DNA of 64,000 nt from Apus apus. Its lineage: Eukaryota > Chordata > Aves > Apodiformes > Apodidae. Position numbers and translations under genes: made by a program. The notes beneath the pieces were generated by a model. It saw only the letters and a program-made list of their open reading frames with translations. It ran no database searches and had not been told where the DNA came from. Location: NCBI RefSeq assembly GCF_020740795.1, contig NC_067282.1, positions 126,227,132 through 126,291,131 of the forward strand, written 5' to 3'. Within the stretch, counting starts at the first letter, position 1, and each line of letters starts with the position of its first letter. Shown here piece after piece: positions 49,001 through 59,200 of this stretch.

Positions 49001-51588
49001 AGATTCATATTGGATTTGTACTGTCTCTTACAGTTTTATGTCAGTAACAATGAAATCTTTTTCCACATTAGAAGTTACAATGGAGGGCTCTTGAAAGAGC
49101 ACTCCAGTTATTTGTTTTGAATAAGCTGATGTTTAGGAAGTAATCATGGTAAATCACACTAACTTTGCAACCCTCTGTCTTCCAGTTCAGTCTGACAGCG
49201 AAACTACGACAGCTTCATCAGGTACATTTAAGTTTGCTGCCTGTATCCCCTCCCAGACCTGTTTTCACCTACCTTGTTACTTCTTCAGGTAGATGCTGGC
49301 TGAGCGCTGAGCATAGTTTCCTGAAAAATTCCCTTCACCCTGTTCCTTGAGTTAGAAGTACTGGAGAAAGACAGAAGTGGCAGCTGAAGTCTTCCCCTGG
49401 GTGGCATGCTTAGGAGAGAAGGAACAGGCAGATCACCAGACCAGATACACTGGGTCAATATTATGTTGTCAGTGGCCAAGACCTGGCGTTTCAGAAGGAA
49501 ATGCAAGAAAACCCATCACAGTTAGCTGTGATGTTGATTGTCTAGTAAAGAAGGGAACCAGATTTGTGTCCTGAAGTGTGAGATTGCAGATCTATTAGAA
49601 ACACGTGTTTTAAATCATAGAATCATCCTGGTTGGAAGGGACCTTGAAGATCATCAAGTCTAACCATAACTTAAATCCCCCTACCATAACCTGATTTACC
49701 CGTTCAGTTCTTAATCATGTCCCTAAGCACTATGTCTACCTTTCTTTTAAATACTTCCAGGGATGGTGACACTACCGCCTCCCTGGGCAGCCTGTTCCAC
49801 TGTCTAACCACTCTTTTGTTAAAGAAATTCTTTCTAATATCCAGCCTAAACCGCCCCTGGCGCAGCTTCAGGCCATTTCCTCTGGTCCTATCATTATTCA
49901 CTTGGGAGAAGAGGCCAACTCCCACCTCCCTACAACCTCCTTCCAGGTAGTTGTAGAGGTCAATGAGGTCTCCCCTCTGCCCCCTCTTCTTCAAACTAAA
50001 ATGTGCAACTAAATGTGCAACTACAATTTACATTTTAAACAAAATGAACAATTTGTGTCCTAGCCCCTTACAGCTATTGAGGATTCCCACTCACCTTGTT
50101 TTGCAATTCACTCGACTTTCCCTTACTTTTTTCTCATGAGGCAGGGGGATCAGAAATGTCTGCCTTATTTTCCTCTTCTCTAAACCATACCCATCTGTCA
50201 CAAGAGAGTGGAAAATAGAGGCTCCTAGGCCTTCCCTAGGAGCCTGCAGGACAGTGATGAGGGTACATGTATGCCAGACTGAGAGCACCTGCCAATGCTG
50301 CGGGATTACACCTCTATTGTGTGTGTGTTTTCTCAGATTGTCGCGAAGAAAAATTTCCTTGCACACGCCTGTACTCTGTTCACAAACCGGTCAAGCAGTG
50401 TATCAGCTACCTCTGTGTTACAAGGTAAGAAACCAGCAGTCCCTGTGAAAAGCCCTAAGATCTCTCCAGAAACAGTAGGTCCAGTTCAGCGATTGTTTTC
50501 TTTGAAGACTAGAGGTTCCCTCAGTGAACCGATCGGTGTGATTACTTCTATCCTCAAAGTGTCCTTTTAGGGTGATAAATTAAAGCAGCACAGTAGCAGT
50601 CATGTGCCCTGCTTTGTAATCAGTATTTAAAGTATTTGGCCATTTTATGAAGTCTTAACAAAGATTGCTTACCCATTGACAACAGCCGTATTCTAGATTA
50701 ACTAAGCCTAAAAATTTAGGATTTGCCTCCTCATCAGTTTATTGCCTGTGTCCCTTTTTGTTTCTTTGGGTACCTGTGCCTTTTGCTGCTGACCTTGGCA
50801 TGTGCTTGGGGACCCCTCAGTGTTCGTCGCATGTACATAATAAACAAGGAGGTGTGCTCTCGCATTGTCTGCAAGGAGAATGAGGTCATGCAAGGTGAGT
50901 GATAGCACAAGCTAGCCTAAACAAATAGCTGCAGCCAACTGATAGAGTCTCAAAGCTAACTAATTAACCAAACCCAATCCATATGTAGTTGTTACCTTGG
51001 ACTTGGTTTGGGGGAACTGTAATGCAACACAGCCTTGCCTCCAGTATACATGCCATGAAAAACACAGGGAAGTAGATACCATAATACCAAGAAGTATGAG
51101 AGGTCTGCTTTCATGGGTCTTGATTGCGCTCTGCTAGCCCCAGACACACCCCTACTCAAAGTTGCGTTCCTTTGAGGTTAAAGAGTAACTCTCAGTGTTT
51201 CTATTCATTAATAGAAACAGGATCCAGTCTAGATTTCTTGTGTTGTTTTTGTTGCAGCAAAACACATGTGATTTTAATAAATCACAACCAGAAGGAAATT
51301 AATAAAAGCCTAAGGACTTGTTCGCTTGCCTCATGTACATGAGGATTCAGAAGCTCCAACAGTTTCTGTAGATGCAGTGAAGGACGTAACTAACTATTCC
51401 AGTGGTAAAGACTTTGAAGGAAACTTTAATTACCTGTCAACCTGTGTGTGCCTGCTATGTCTTCAGATGAGATCTGTCGTCAGCTGGCTGGCCTTCCTTC
51501 TCGACGTCTTCGCCGATCTGGGCAACCCCTGCATCTTCCTTGCAGACAACTCCTGGAGCAGCAGCGCAGGAAGCCCGATGCTCTGTGA
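43025..51588 (+). CDS. MFAP5: MFAP5 (MAGP-2), complete eight-exon coding region
   Basis: Microfibril-associated glycoprotein 2, a secreted component of fibrillin microfibrils in elastic matrix. Coding exons: 43,025-43,085; 45,516-45,563; 46,710-46,745; 48,366-48,401; 49,186-49,221; 50,337-50,424; 50,821-50,894; 51,467-51,588. All junctions are GT-AG and all phases close, giving 501 bases and 166 residues (human 173). Residues 1-20 are a signal peptide. Residues 21-72 are an acidic, Ser/Thr-rich linker starting [11 protein letters not shown], like human DWIPLGVN. From residue 73 comes the matrix-binding domain: [52 protein letters not shown]. All eight family cysteines are present. RRLRR (139-143) resembles the proprotein-convertase site known in MAGP-2. 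The RGD of mammalian MAGP-2 is absent. HKPVK and SRIVCKE distinguish it from MFAP2. Confidence 0.96.
45516..45563 (+). other. MFAP5: MFAP5 coding exon 2 (48 bases)
   Basis: Acceptor TTTCTTTGGCAG, donor GTAAGT. It encodes [16 protein letters not shown] in phase 1 to 1. It corresponds to the human segment that begins DWIPLGVN and carries RGD; here no RGD follows. Confidence 0.93.
46710..46745 (+). other. MFAP5: MFAP5 coding exon 3 (36 bases)
   Basis: Acceptor TCTCTTTTCCAG, donor GTAAGC. It encodes [12 protein letters not shown], phase 1 to 1, in the acidic linker. Confidence 0.88.
48366..48401 (+). other. MFAP5: MFAP5 coding exon 4 (36 bases)
   Basis: Acceptor TTTTTTCAG, donor GTGAGT. It encodes [12 protein letters not shown], phase 1 to 1. 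It is the least conserved segment and is supported mainly by splice sites, phase and length. Confidence 0.78.
49186..49221 (+). other. MFAP5: MFAP5 coding exon 5 (36 bases)
   Basis: Acceptor CTCTGTCTTCCAG, donor GTACAT. It encodes [12 protein letters not shown], phase 1 to 1, a Ser/Thr-rich stretch suited to O-glycosylation. Confidence 0.82.
49614..49998 (-). mobile_element. CR1 LINE 3' fragment in an MFAP5 intron
   Basis: Plus-strand AAATCATAGAATCATCCTGG followed by TTGGAAGGGACCTTGAAGAT is the reverse complement of the CR1 3' end. The minus-strand open frame 49,994-49,704 encodes the ORF2 tail with [20 protein letters not shown] and [19 protein letters not shown]. It is relatively intact and so probably younger than most copies here. 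Confidence 0.95.
50337..50424 (+). other. MFAP5: MFAP5 coding exon 6 (matrix-binding domain, first half)
   Basis: Acceptor GTTTTCTCAG, donor GTAAGA. It encodes [20 protein letters not shown] and then QCISYLCVT, with four of the eight conserved cysteines. Almost identical in pattern to vertebrate MFAP5. Confidence 0.96.
50821..50894 (+). other. MFAP5: MFAP5 coding exon 7
   Basis: Acceptor GGGACCCCTCAG, donor GTGAGT. It encodes [20 protein letters not shown] and then EVMQ, matching the family segment RRMYIVNKEICSRLVCKE. Confidence 0.96.
51467..51588 (+). other. MFAP5: MFAP5 last coding exon
   Basis: Acceptor GCTATGTCTTCAG. It encodes [20 protein letters not shown] and ends QQRRKPDAL with TGA at 51,586-51,588. 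The basic RRLRR and the final Cys are conserved. I could not choose a polyadenylation site with confidence; the first good AATAAA pair is far downstream, near 54,767-54,785. Confidence 0.95.
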
Positions 51589-54567
51589 GCTACCAGCAGT
51601 GAGGGAGAAAAAGGGTGAGGAGAGACATCATCATCCACTACCTACAACCCAAGACAAGTCCTCATTTGTTATTTTGCCACCATTTATTTGCTTCTCTGCC
51701 TTCCCCCACACCCTCTTCTTCAGTTGCTGCAGAACACAGAGTCCCCTCTCTGCTAGTCTGTCATGACAGCTCTTGTCATCTTCTAAATCTGTTGCTGAGG
51801 AGGTGGGATGCTGCCCTCTTTTCTCTCTAACTCTGTTTGGCAGGCCATGAGCTGCTCATTTCCCAGAGGTCCTTATAAATGTGCTGCACCTTCTCTTGTT
51901 TTGCCCCTGCAGAGAGATATCTGGGGACAGGTTGTACTCCTCTCCAATGGTACAGATGCCCTAATCTGTGTCTTGTGGAGAAGTGCAAACCTATATGCCG
52001 TAGGACTCTGGCCTAGGTTTCTTGGATGGCATCAATATGAGTTCAGATATGGTTAATCAGCCTGAGCCTCTCCGGTCCTTCTGAACCACCGTGTGATAGC
52101 ACATCCTCCTCCTTTGTCTGCTGGGTTCAGAGAAGAGACAGAACAGAAAGATGAGCTGTCCTCAACCCAAGGCAACCCTCATCGCTCCTGCATGGCAGCA
52201 GATCATTTATAACTACCTCTGGGAAGTTCTGCCTCTCAAGCCCATTGCCTCCCTCACATACAACCGCTCCTGAAAGGAAGAATTCTGGATTTAGTTTGGC
52301 ATAATATTTTTCACAATAAGATTATGTTGAAATAGAGTGCTGCCCCTTCCTCTTCCTCCTCTGCTCTCTCCCATTCTGTCCCTTCTCATTGAAGAACTCT
52401 CTTGATGCCCATTCCAGGCAAGTTCCAGGGAGCAGTAAGTATGGCTGCCTCTGTTCCTAAGCCCAAGAGAGTCCACAAAGAACTTGTGTGTCCTCACAGT
52501 AATGGGAACTTGCATTGAGTTGGTTTGTTCTGGTGACTTGTCTTGGTCTGGCTACCTCCACATTATCCAGTTGCTGAGCCTGCTTTTAGTATCTCCACTT
52601 GAGTTCCTACCTACTGACCGTGGAGCTCCTTCACAAAGCAGAAGGGAGTCCCAAATTGGAGTGGGATGTGGAAGAAGAACCGTTATCTGAGATCTCTGGG
52701 TTTTCCTTCAGGTTCTGTGGCTGTGTTGACCTGCACAGAGCCAGACACTGGTGGGGTCATAAGCCTGTCTCCAGGTATAAGAGTTCACAGAGGCAGACCA
52801 ACTTTGGGAAAATAATTCACTGTGGTAGTGCTGGATGTGTGATCTGCTTGAGAACTTTGTTTTCCAGATATATGGGGAACATTTACAGGTTTATGAGCAG
52901 TTTTCACTATGAGACTGGGTAGGGTAAGTGGGGAAGAGCTGTCTGAAGTGTATTAATCACTCTGTGTGACGTCTCGTGACATGACTCTGTGGAGTACCAG
53001 AGCTGAACAGCTGAGCTCACTGTAGCAGATCAGCAAGACCCTGTTTCTAGATTCTCTGAGCATTGTTCCCAACTAAAAGAAAGCCAGTTTGCTAGATAAG
53101 GCATTCATCCCAGTCACATAATACACTCTGCTGCTGAACTGAGTCCCATTCAGCCCTGCAGGAGCAGTGGTCTGCTGCACAGAGACAGGGTAATGCAATA
53201 TAGGGGACAGATTGCTGTATGGAGGCAGAAGCTAAGAGCTCGGATTTCTGCTGTATGCAGCTTGAAGCTGGTTACGTTCTCTGTGTAGGGGAAGACACCC
53301 TGTGCAGACACAGATTTGTTCCATAAGGTCAAAATTGACCATAGGTGGGCTACATATCTTTGTATTAATCCAATATACAGAAGAAAGAATTCCAAGTTAT
53401 ATGGTGACTGGAATTTCATCCTATGCATGAGGGCACCGCACCGCTACAGAGGATGATGTTCCTCTTGAGGCCTCATGAGACTAGAGGTGGAGGAGGAATT
53501 CCTCTATACTGAGAACATGCATGTTTCTGTAGAGAGGAGGGCACTGAGAGCTTGATCTCAAAGACATTCAAGCCACTAACCTCTATGCTGGGACACCTGT
53601 GGAATTTGCCTGTGTGGAGGAAGGTAGGCTAGCGATGAGATGTTAGAGGGAGCTCTTGCAAATTGGACTAGGCCAAATTGCTACTCTGTATTTAGAGTTG
53701 AATGTAAGCTGATATAGATATATAACTGTATAACATAGCTACTGTACAGTATATAAAAATTTAACATTCATAGAGTTTGGAGAATTGTTAGAAGCCTTTC
53801 TGTTGCTTGCTTTCAGCAGGGACAGGAAGAAGTACTCCTCTCTAGGATAACAGTTTCAATGCTAGAGTCCATATAACACAATTAAAAATATTAAAAGAAA
53901 ATTTATTTCCCATTATTATTGGCAACTCTCATGTATTTGCATTTATTATTTGTCTCAAGCTGTGTTTGTGGGCAGACTTGACTCCAGCCCAAATGTGTCA
54001 TTTGGACCTTTTTACTCCCTGCTAGCCCAGTCCTCTGCTGCTCTTCCCCTCTGGTTCTCACGCACTGTGGCTCCCTCAGCTGCCAAATCAGGATTATCTA
54101 AAGGGAAAGACATGCCAATCAGAGCAGAGAGGGGAGAATTGCACCCCAGGTCAACTTGTGCACTGTGGGAACAGCAAATGCACATCTTAAGGTGGCAGAA
54201 ACAAGGTAAGGACGAAAGAGAGTGCTGTGGGAAAACACAGGAAGGCTGTTGGAAGCCAGTGCCATGTCACCTGGAAGCTCCGTGTTGCCTGGATCTCATC
54301 CACAAGAACCTGCATTATGAACAAGACGTGTTATCACTGAGCTTCTCAGCTTGGAGGGATCCCTCAAGAGTAGATTGCTGCCTGAGGTGTGGGCTTGTCC
54401 TTCTCAGAGAAAAGTGGTGCTTGCAACCCATCCATAAAGAGCACCTCTACAAACAAACAGAAAGTTGGGCTGTTTTGGGTTTGTTTGTGTTTGTTTTTTT
54501 TTAAAGAAGATTTTGAAGGTTCATGATCCCATACATTTACTGCTGGCACAATATGGTCTGACATTCA
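51589..54567. other. MFAP5 3' UTR and downstream non-coding DNA
   Basis: The beginning is 3' untranslated sequence. The 184-codon plus-strand frame at 53,950-54,504 resembles no family I know and ends in a Phe/Val-rich T-run translation, so I do not call it a gene. Nothing else recognised. Confidence 0.5.
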
Positions 54568-54620
54568 ATCATAGAATCATAGACTACCAAGTTGCAAGTG
54601 GTCTCAAGGATCTGGTGTGA
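54568..54620 (-). mobile_element. CR1 LINE 3' terminal scrap
   Basis: CAATCATAGAATCATAGACT, then AGTGGTCTCAAGGATCTGG, is the reverse complement of a CR1 terminus with its repeated ATTCTATGATT octamers. It may belong to the same copy as the fragment at 55,290-55,500, separated by about 670 bases. Confidence 0.8.
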
Positions 54621-54639
54621 AACATCCTTAACAAAAAGC

Positions 54640-54664
54640 ATGCACACTGTTTGACAGTGTGCAT
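54640..54664. other. Perfect 10-bp inverted repeat
   Basis: ATGCACACTG and its exact reverse complement CAGTGTGCAT are separated by five bases (TTTGA), between two CR1 scraps. It could form a hairpin. Not followed by a T run; no function inferred. Confidence 0.7.
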
Positions 54665-55289
54665 TTGTCTGAATTCCATTTCTTTATCTCCTCTTCACCT
54701 CCTGCTCTCTGATCTTCAGCATACTATTTTCTCTGTTTCCTTGCCCTTGTAATGTAGCAAGCTAGAATAAACCCCCACAAAATAAAGAGCTGGATTTTAG
54801 TCCATTAAAAAAAAAATCTATTAAAAAGGTGTGTGAAGCATCATGAATTAATTTGATTGTCTAGTTTTGCTATTAATGTAAATTATTTTTTCAAATAAAA
54901 ATGTTTTCATTAATGTATCAGTTAAAATGCAAGCTGCAGGTATTCGTTGCTACTGTGTTGAAATATATAAAAATCCTGAATCAGCAGAGCAAAGCTTCAT
55001 TTAATTAATAAATTCTCTTTCAGAATGCTGTTTTGGGCATTTTACTAAGACTGCAATTTCCATACAAATACAACTTGTCCCAAATTAGACATTAACAAAA
55101 AGATGTAGTAAATATGTAATTCACTGTGTCTAAATAATAAGTAATGTGAGAACTCAGTTGCTTAAATATAACAAATGTACATGAAGTTGTGCATTTTTAA
55201 AAAAGAAATGTCCTTATCGAGATAGTATATCTTTCCAGTTAAGATAATAGATAAAATTACATTGAAAATCAGCTAGCAGAACTGACTTC

Positions 55290-55500
55290 AAAGCTAATTA
55301 GATTGCTCAGGGCCTTGTCCAACTGAATTTTGAAAAAGTCAGCAAGGATGGAGAGTCCACAACCTGTTCCTGTGCTACGCTACACTTAAGATGGAGAGTA
55401 TTTTTCTGATGTCATATCAGAAATTCCTTTCTTGCAGCTTTCATATTTTGCCTCTATCCTTTTTGCTGTACATCTCTGAGCAGGCTCTGCCTCTATCTCC
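55290..55500 (-). mobile_element. CR1 LINE fragment
   Basis: AGGGCCTTGTCCAACTGAAT, then AGGATGGAGAGTCCACAACC and CTGAGCAGGCTCTGCCTCTA follow the order of the CR1 3' region in minus orientation, diverged. Confidence 0.7.
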
Positions 55501-55690
55501 TACAATACTGTCACAACAAACTGAAGAAAACAGCAAGAGAAAAATATTTAATTCATACAAATTCTGAGTTTTGCTGCAAAACAAGGAATTTTACATTAGT
55601 TTCATTTGGGGAAACTGTTAAAAACCCCAAAACATTATGAAAATAAATTTACATTCTGTGGCCCTGAACACTTGGTTCATACAGCATCTA

Positions 55691-56280
55691 CTACTTCTTG
55701 TGTACTGCCTTTTCAGCCTGAAGCCACTCAGTTTCCCTGCTTTGGGTTTTGTAGCCTTGGGATTCACTGTTTTGCCCTTAGCTGGATCTTTGCCTTCTTC
55801 GGTCTGTCAGCTTTCATATTCTGTCAGCTCTTGATTGCTTTCTTGGCCATGTTGGCTGCCAGTTTCAGGCCTTTCTTTGGGAGTTCCTTCACAGCCACAG
55901 CTAATCTGGGCTTCTTGGCAGGGCCAATCAAGGGTCAGATGGTTCTTGGCCTCTGCTGCCTGCTTGGTACCTTTCTCTTGGCTAGCTGTTGAGTTTAAAG
56001 GAGCTAAAAGTACGAAGTCCTCTTTTGTTGCCCTTGTCCAGTGTCCTTAGCCCAAGCCTGGTGCAGCTGTTGTCCTTCTGTACTGCAAAGACTTCAGTTC
56101 CCTTTCAGAGTGGTGAGAGAAAATACTTCGGTGCTTCTTAAATGCAGTCATTGCCTTGTAATCAGCCCCACTGGAGGCTGGAGGCTTGCAGGGTTTGGAT
56201 CCTCCTGCCACTTTCCCTGGCTTCTTAGCCAATGCCTCAGAGGCTGGAGCAGCAGTAGCAAGTGCAGCAGCATTGGCCAT
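55691..56280 (-). pseudogene. Histone H1 intronless pseudogene
   Basis: A full-length but degenerate linker-histone copy. The minus strand starts MANAAALATAAPASEALAKK and continues with an alanine-, proline- and lysine-rich tail like H1 N-termini. The globular-domain end is visible as SSFKLN (55,988-56,005), matching the GSFKLN signature. The C-terminal tail reads in changing frames as AKKPRLAV, KADRPKKAK and GKTVNPKATKPKAGK, ending HKK and a stop at 55,691. Several frameshifts and internal stops (for example TGA after AKKAIKS) show it is dead. The span of 590 bases equals about 197 codons, the normal H1 size. H1 genes are usually intronless, so lack of introns does not by itself prove retroposition, but its isolated position suggests it. 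The subtype is not resolved. Confidence 0.75.
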
Positions 56281-59200
56281 TATGGATTAACAAATAAAAC
56301 CTTGATTCAGGGTAGATTTTTGCCTCTCCAATCTGTGAGCTTTTTTGGTCTTGTCACCAGTTTTCCAAATTAGGATGTGACCAAGCTAGCCACCTTAAAG
56401 TAAAGGTGCCTGTGCTCTACCCTACCTGCACCTGCACAGAAATGATAGAAGAGATGAGTGGACATGGTGTCTCCTCACTGAGTAGAGACTGGGCAAAGGA
56501 AAATTAACTGGTTGTGTATGTGAATGCAGGAGCTGTATGTTGTATTGAGATATTGTTGTTTGGGGGGCACATCTGAGTGGCAAGCACAAGTAATGCTACA
56601 AGCATTGCCTAAAGCCACTGGGTACCAGTGAGTTAAAATTTCTGATAATAGTAATTTCTAATCTGTAGTTTCTCAGCATCTTTGTTTTCCCTTCAGATTC
56701 TTCCTCTTCTTTCTCTCCTCTGCTTTCTAGGAGCTCCTACCAGCCTTCTCATCCAAGAGGAACCCATGCTTTTGACTGGAACATTGAAAGGGTATTTTTA
56801 AATTCTGTTAAATTAGTTGAGAAGTTCTCAGGCTTTTGGATGTCCTTCCCTGCCTGGGCAGTTAGCTTAAATGTGTCACAACTCTGACCTCACTGCTTAC
56901 AGCGGAAACTTGGGAGCCTCCCATGTGATCGTGGCTAAAGAAATTACTGATGCCAGCAGTCAGCACAGGCAGTCATGGCAGTGCACTAGCAGGGCAGGAA
57001 GATAGCAGAGATATCTCAGCAAAGGAGGAGATTCTCATCATGCAATAAGAATCACTTCTCACCCCCTTCTCCCTCTCTTTATTGGCCTCAGGATAGGTCT
57101 CCCATTCCACTCTCATTGCTGAGAGCAGTGGGCCCACTGGAAAAGGATCTGGGTGTCTCTAATTCTACAGTCTGACTCTTTGGCATTGGGGATTAGAGGT
57201 TAATGGTGGCATCCCACAAATCTTCTGGGTATGGCCAGTGTGGAGAGCACAGGAGCAACTCTGAACTTGGTGGGGAGGTGGGGAGAGGAAGAGGAGAACA
57301 TGCAAGGCTATCTTGAATCTTCTGAAAATGCTTGATTTTTTTAATAAGGAAACTTCCTAAGATGCAAGAACACTGTTTAGGGGGACCTCCAGCCAAGGAA
57401 ATCTTGTACAACTGCAGGGAACTCCAAACACATGCACAGAACATGCAACATGCTGCTCTTTATTGAGCTACCAGGCATTTCTTTCTCAGCCCGTCCAGCA
57501 AAGGACTTCTCCAAAAACAACAGGAAAATTAAAATCAGGATTTACGACCGAGCTCCCAGGTGCAAGCTCTTTTTGCACTCAGTAGCATGAGTTGCTGCAC
57601 AAACTGGAGCTAGTAACAGGCAACTTTGGCCTGTGAAACCATAACCACAGCTAGAAGATGAGTCTAATTGTGAAAAACTGTGGTGCAGAGCTGAGTTTCT
57701 CCCCGTGACTAGCAGATGATTGCAGAGATAGGGAGCCCATGCCTTCCATTAAGAAGAGGGAACATGTGATTGGGAGCAGGGTCTGGGGTACCCAGACCAG
57801 GGTACTGAGTTGTAGGAGAACTAGAATGCAGGCTGCAGCTCCCTGTGCATAAAGAAGGGTCTGTGCAGCACAAAATCAGAAGCCAAGTCATTTGGGCAGG
57901 GCAGGCTGGAGGCTGGAGTTGCATATGCTGCTGTGGGAAGCAGCAAGGTGCAAGCAGCTCTGGTGGGTACTTCCCCACTCCCAGCTCTCAGCTTGGGCAA
58001 AGATCATTCTGCTTTGATCACAGAGACAGTGTTTTTCTTAGTGTAGATGAGATAAGCTGCCAACCATGTCATGACCTCAAGCTAGAGGAGACACTTGAGG
58101 ACATTTAGTGCAAGTCTTTGGACTTTGATCACATTGCTTACACGGTAAGCATTCATGATGGGGAAGCCATTCACTAGGTTTCAGCCTCCTCTACCCAACC
58201 CAGCTCCCTGTCTCCCTGCTCGTGATCCTAGCAGGTGTCAGTCACTGGTAGCAAGGAATGGAGCTGATGCTGCCTAGAGACATGATTGGAGGAGTTAATA
58301 CCGGTGGGGAGAGAAAAAACTGTGGGGTCACAGAGGCAGGATTAAGGGTTATTAGTTCCTATAAGGAGCCCTAGCTCAGACTAGTAGAGAGCTGCAGGGC
58401 AGGAATGAGGGGCACTCAAAGAATTGTGGTTGAAAATGTGTACTCAATTCAATAGTTTCACCTTGATTTGCCTCATTTCCCAGCACCAAAACAAGCTCAA
58501 CAGTGGAACAAAAATAAACCATGAGTCGAGTCTTCAGGTAAAGATTTTGCAAGTGCAAGCCTGGAAAGCCAAATTACTATTAAAATGCATAATACCGTAC
58601 AATCTCAGAGCACACCCAGCAGCCAGATGCCCTCAATTCTGCATCAGTGGCATCATGTACAATCCTGCAGCAGGCAGCAGAGCTCAGCGCAGGGGTCCAG
58701 GCTTCATAAATCCACCCACATACATTCTGAACTCCTGCCTTCTCTCCTTCTCAATTCCTTCACCTGACCTTGGTTTATTAGAGGTGCAGCCTCTATCCCT
58801 GCTCTTGTCTAACATAGGTGCAGCCTCAGTGACACTCACCCCAAGTGCTTTAGATTTGCATTTGCAACCCCCTCACTACCCCACGTCCTGGAGATGTCCA
58901 TCCCAGGTAGGCCCCACACACATCCTCACAGCTTTCATGTATCTCCATGGTGCTGTGTATTCCACACCACAAAAGGCAGTGCTTTGCCATGTCACTGCTG
59001 AAACCATCTCCACAGGCATGGCATCCACAGCTGCAGAACTAAATGAGTTGGTAGCTCTAGGGACAAGGCCCTTTTTGCCCACTGTCCTGGACTGGAGTAA
59101 AGGGAGTGGTCTGCGTGGCAGAGGTGCCTGAGCAAGTGAGTCTGTCATCATCTAAAGTAGGATGAGAAATCTTTGTGGAATGAACACAGAGTAGAATGTA

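Larger units (their letters stand above)
43086..50820 (+). other. MFAP5: MFAP5 introns
   Basis: The introns hold no other gene that I can support. The third-largest gap, 49,222-50,336, carries a CR1 copy (49,614-49,998). An A-rich patch lies near 43,715-43,745 and another at 44,176-44,190. The largest intron is 43,086-45,515. Confidence 0.7.

Noticed and set aside
50821-50841. Reading MFAP5 exon 7 from TGTTCG in frame zero
   Set aside because: That frame hits stops immediately; joining the previous AG with T gives the conserved [12 protein letters not shown] frame.
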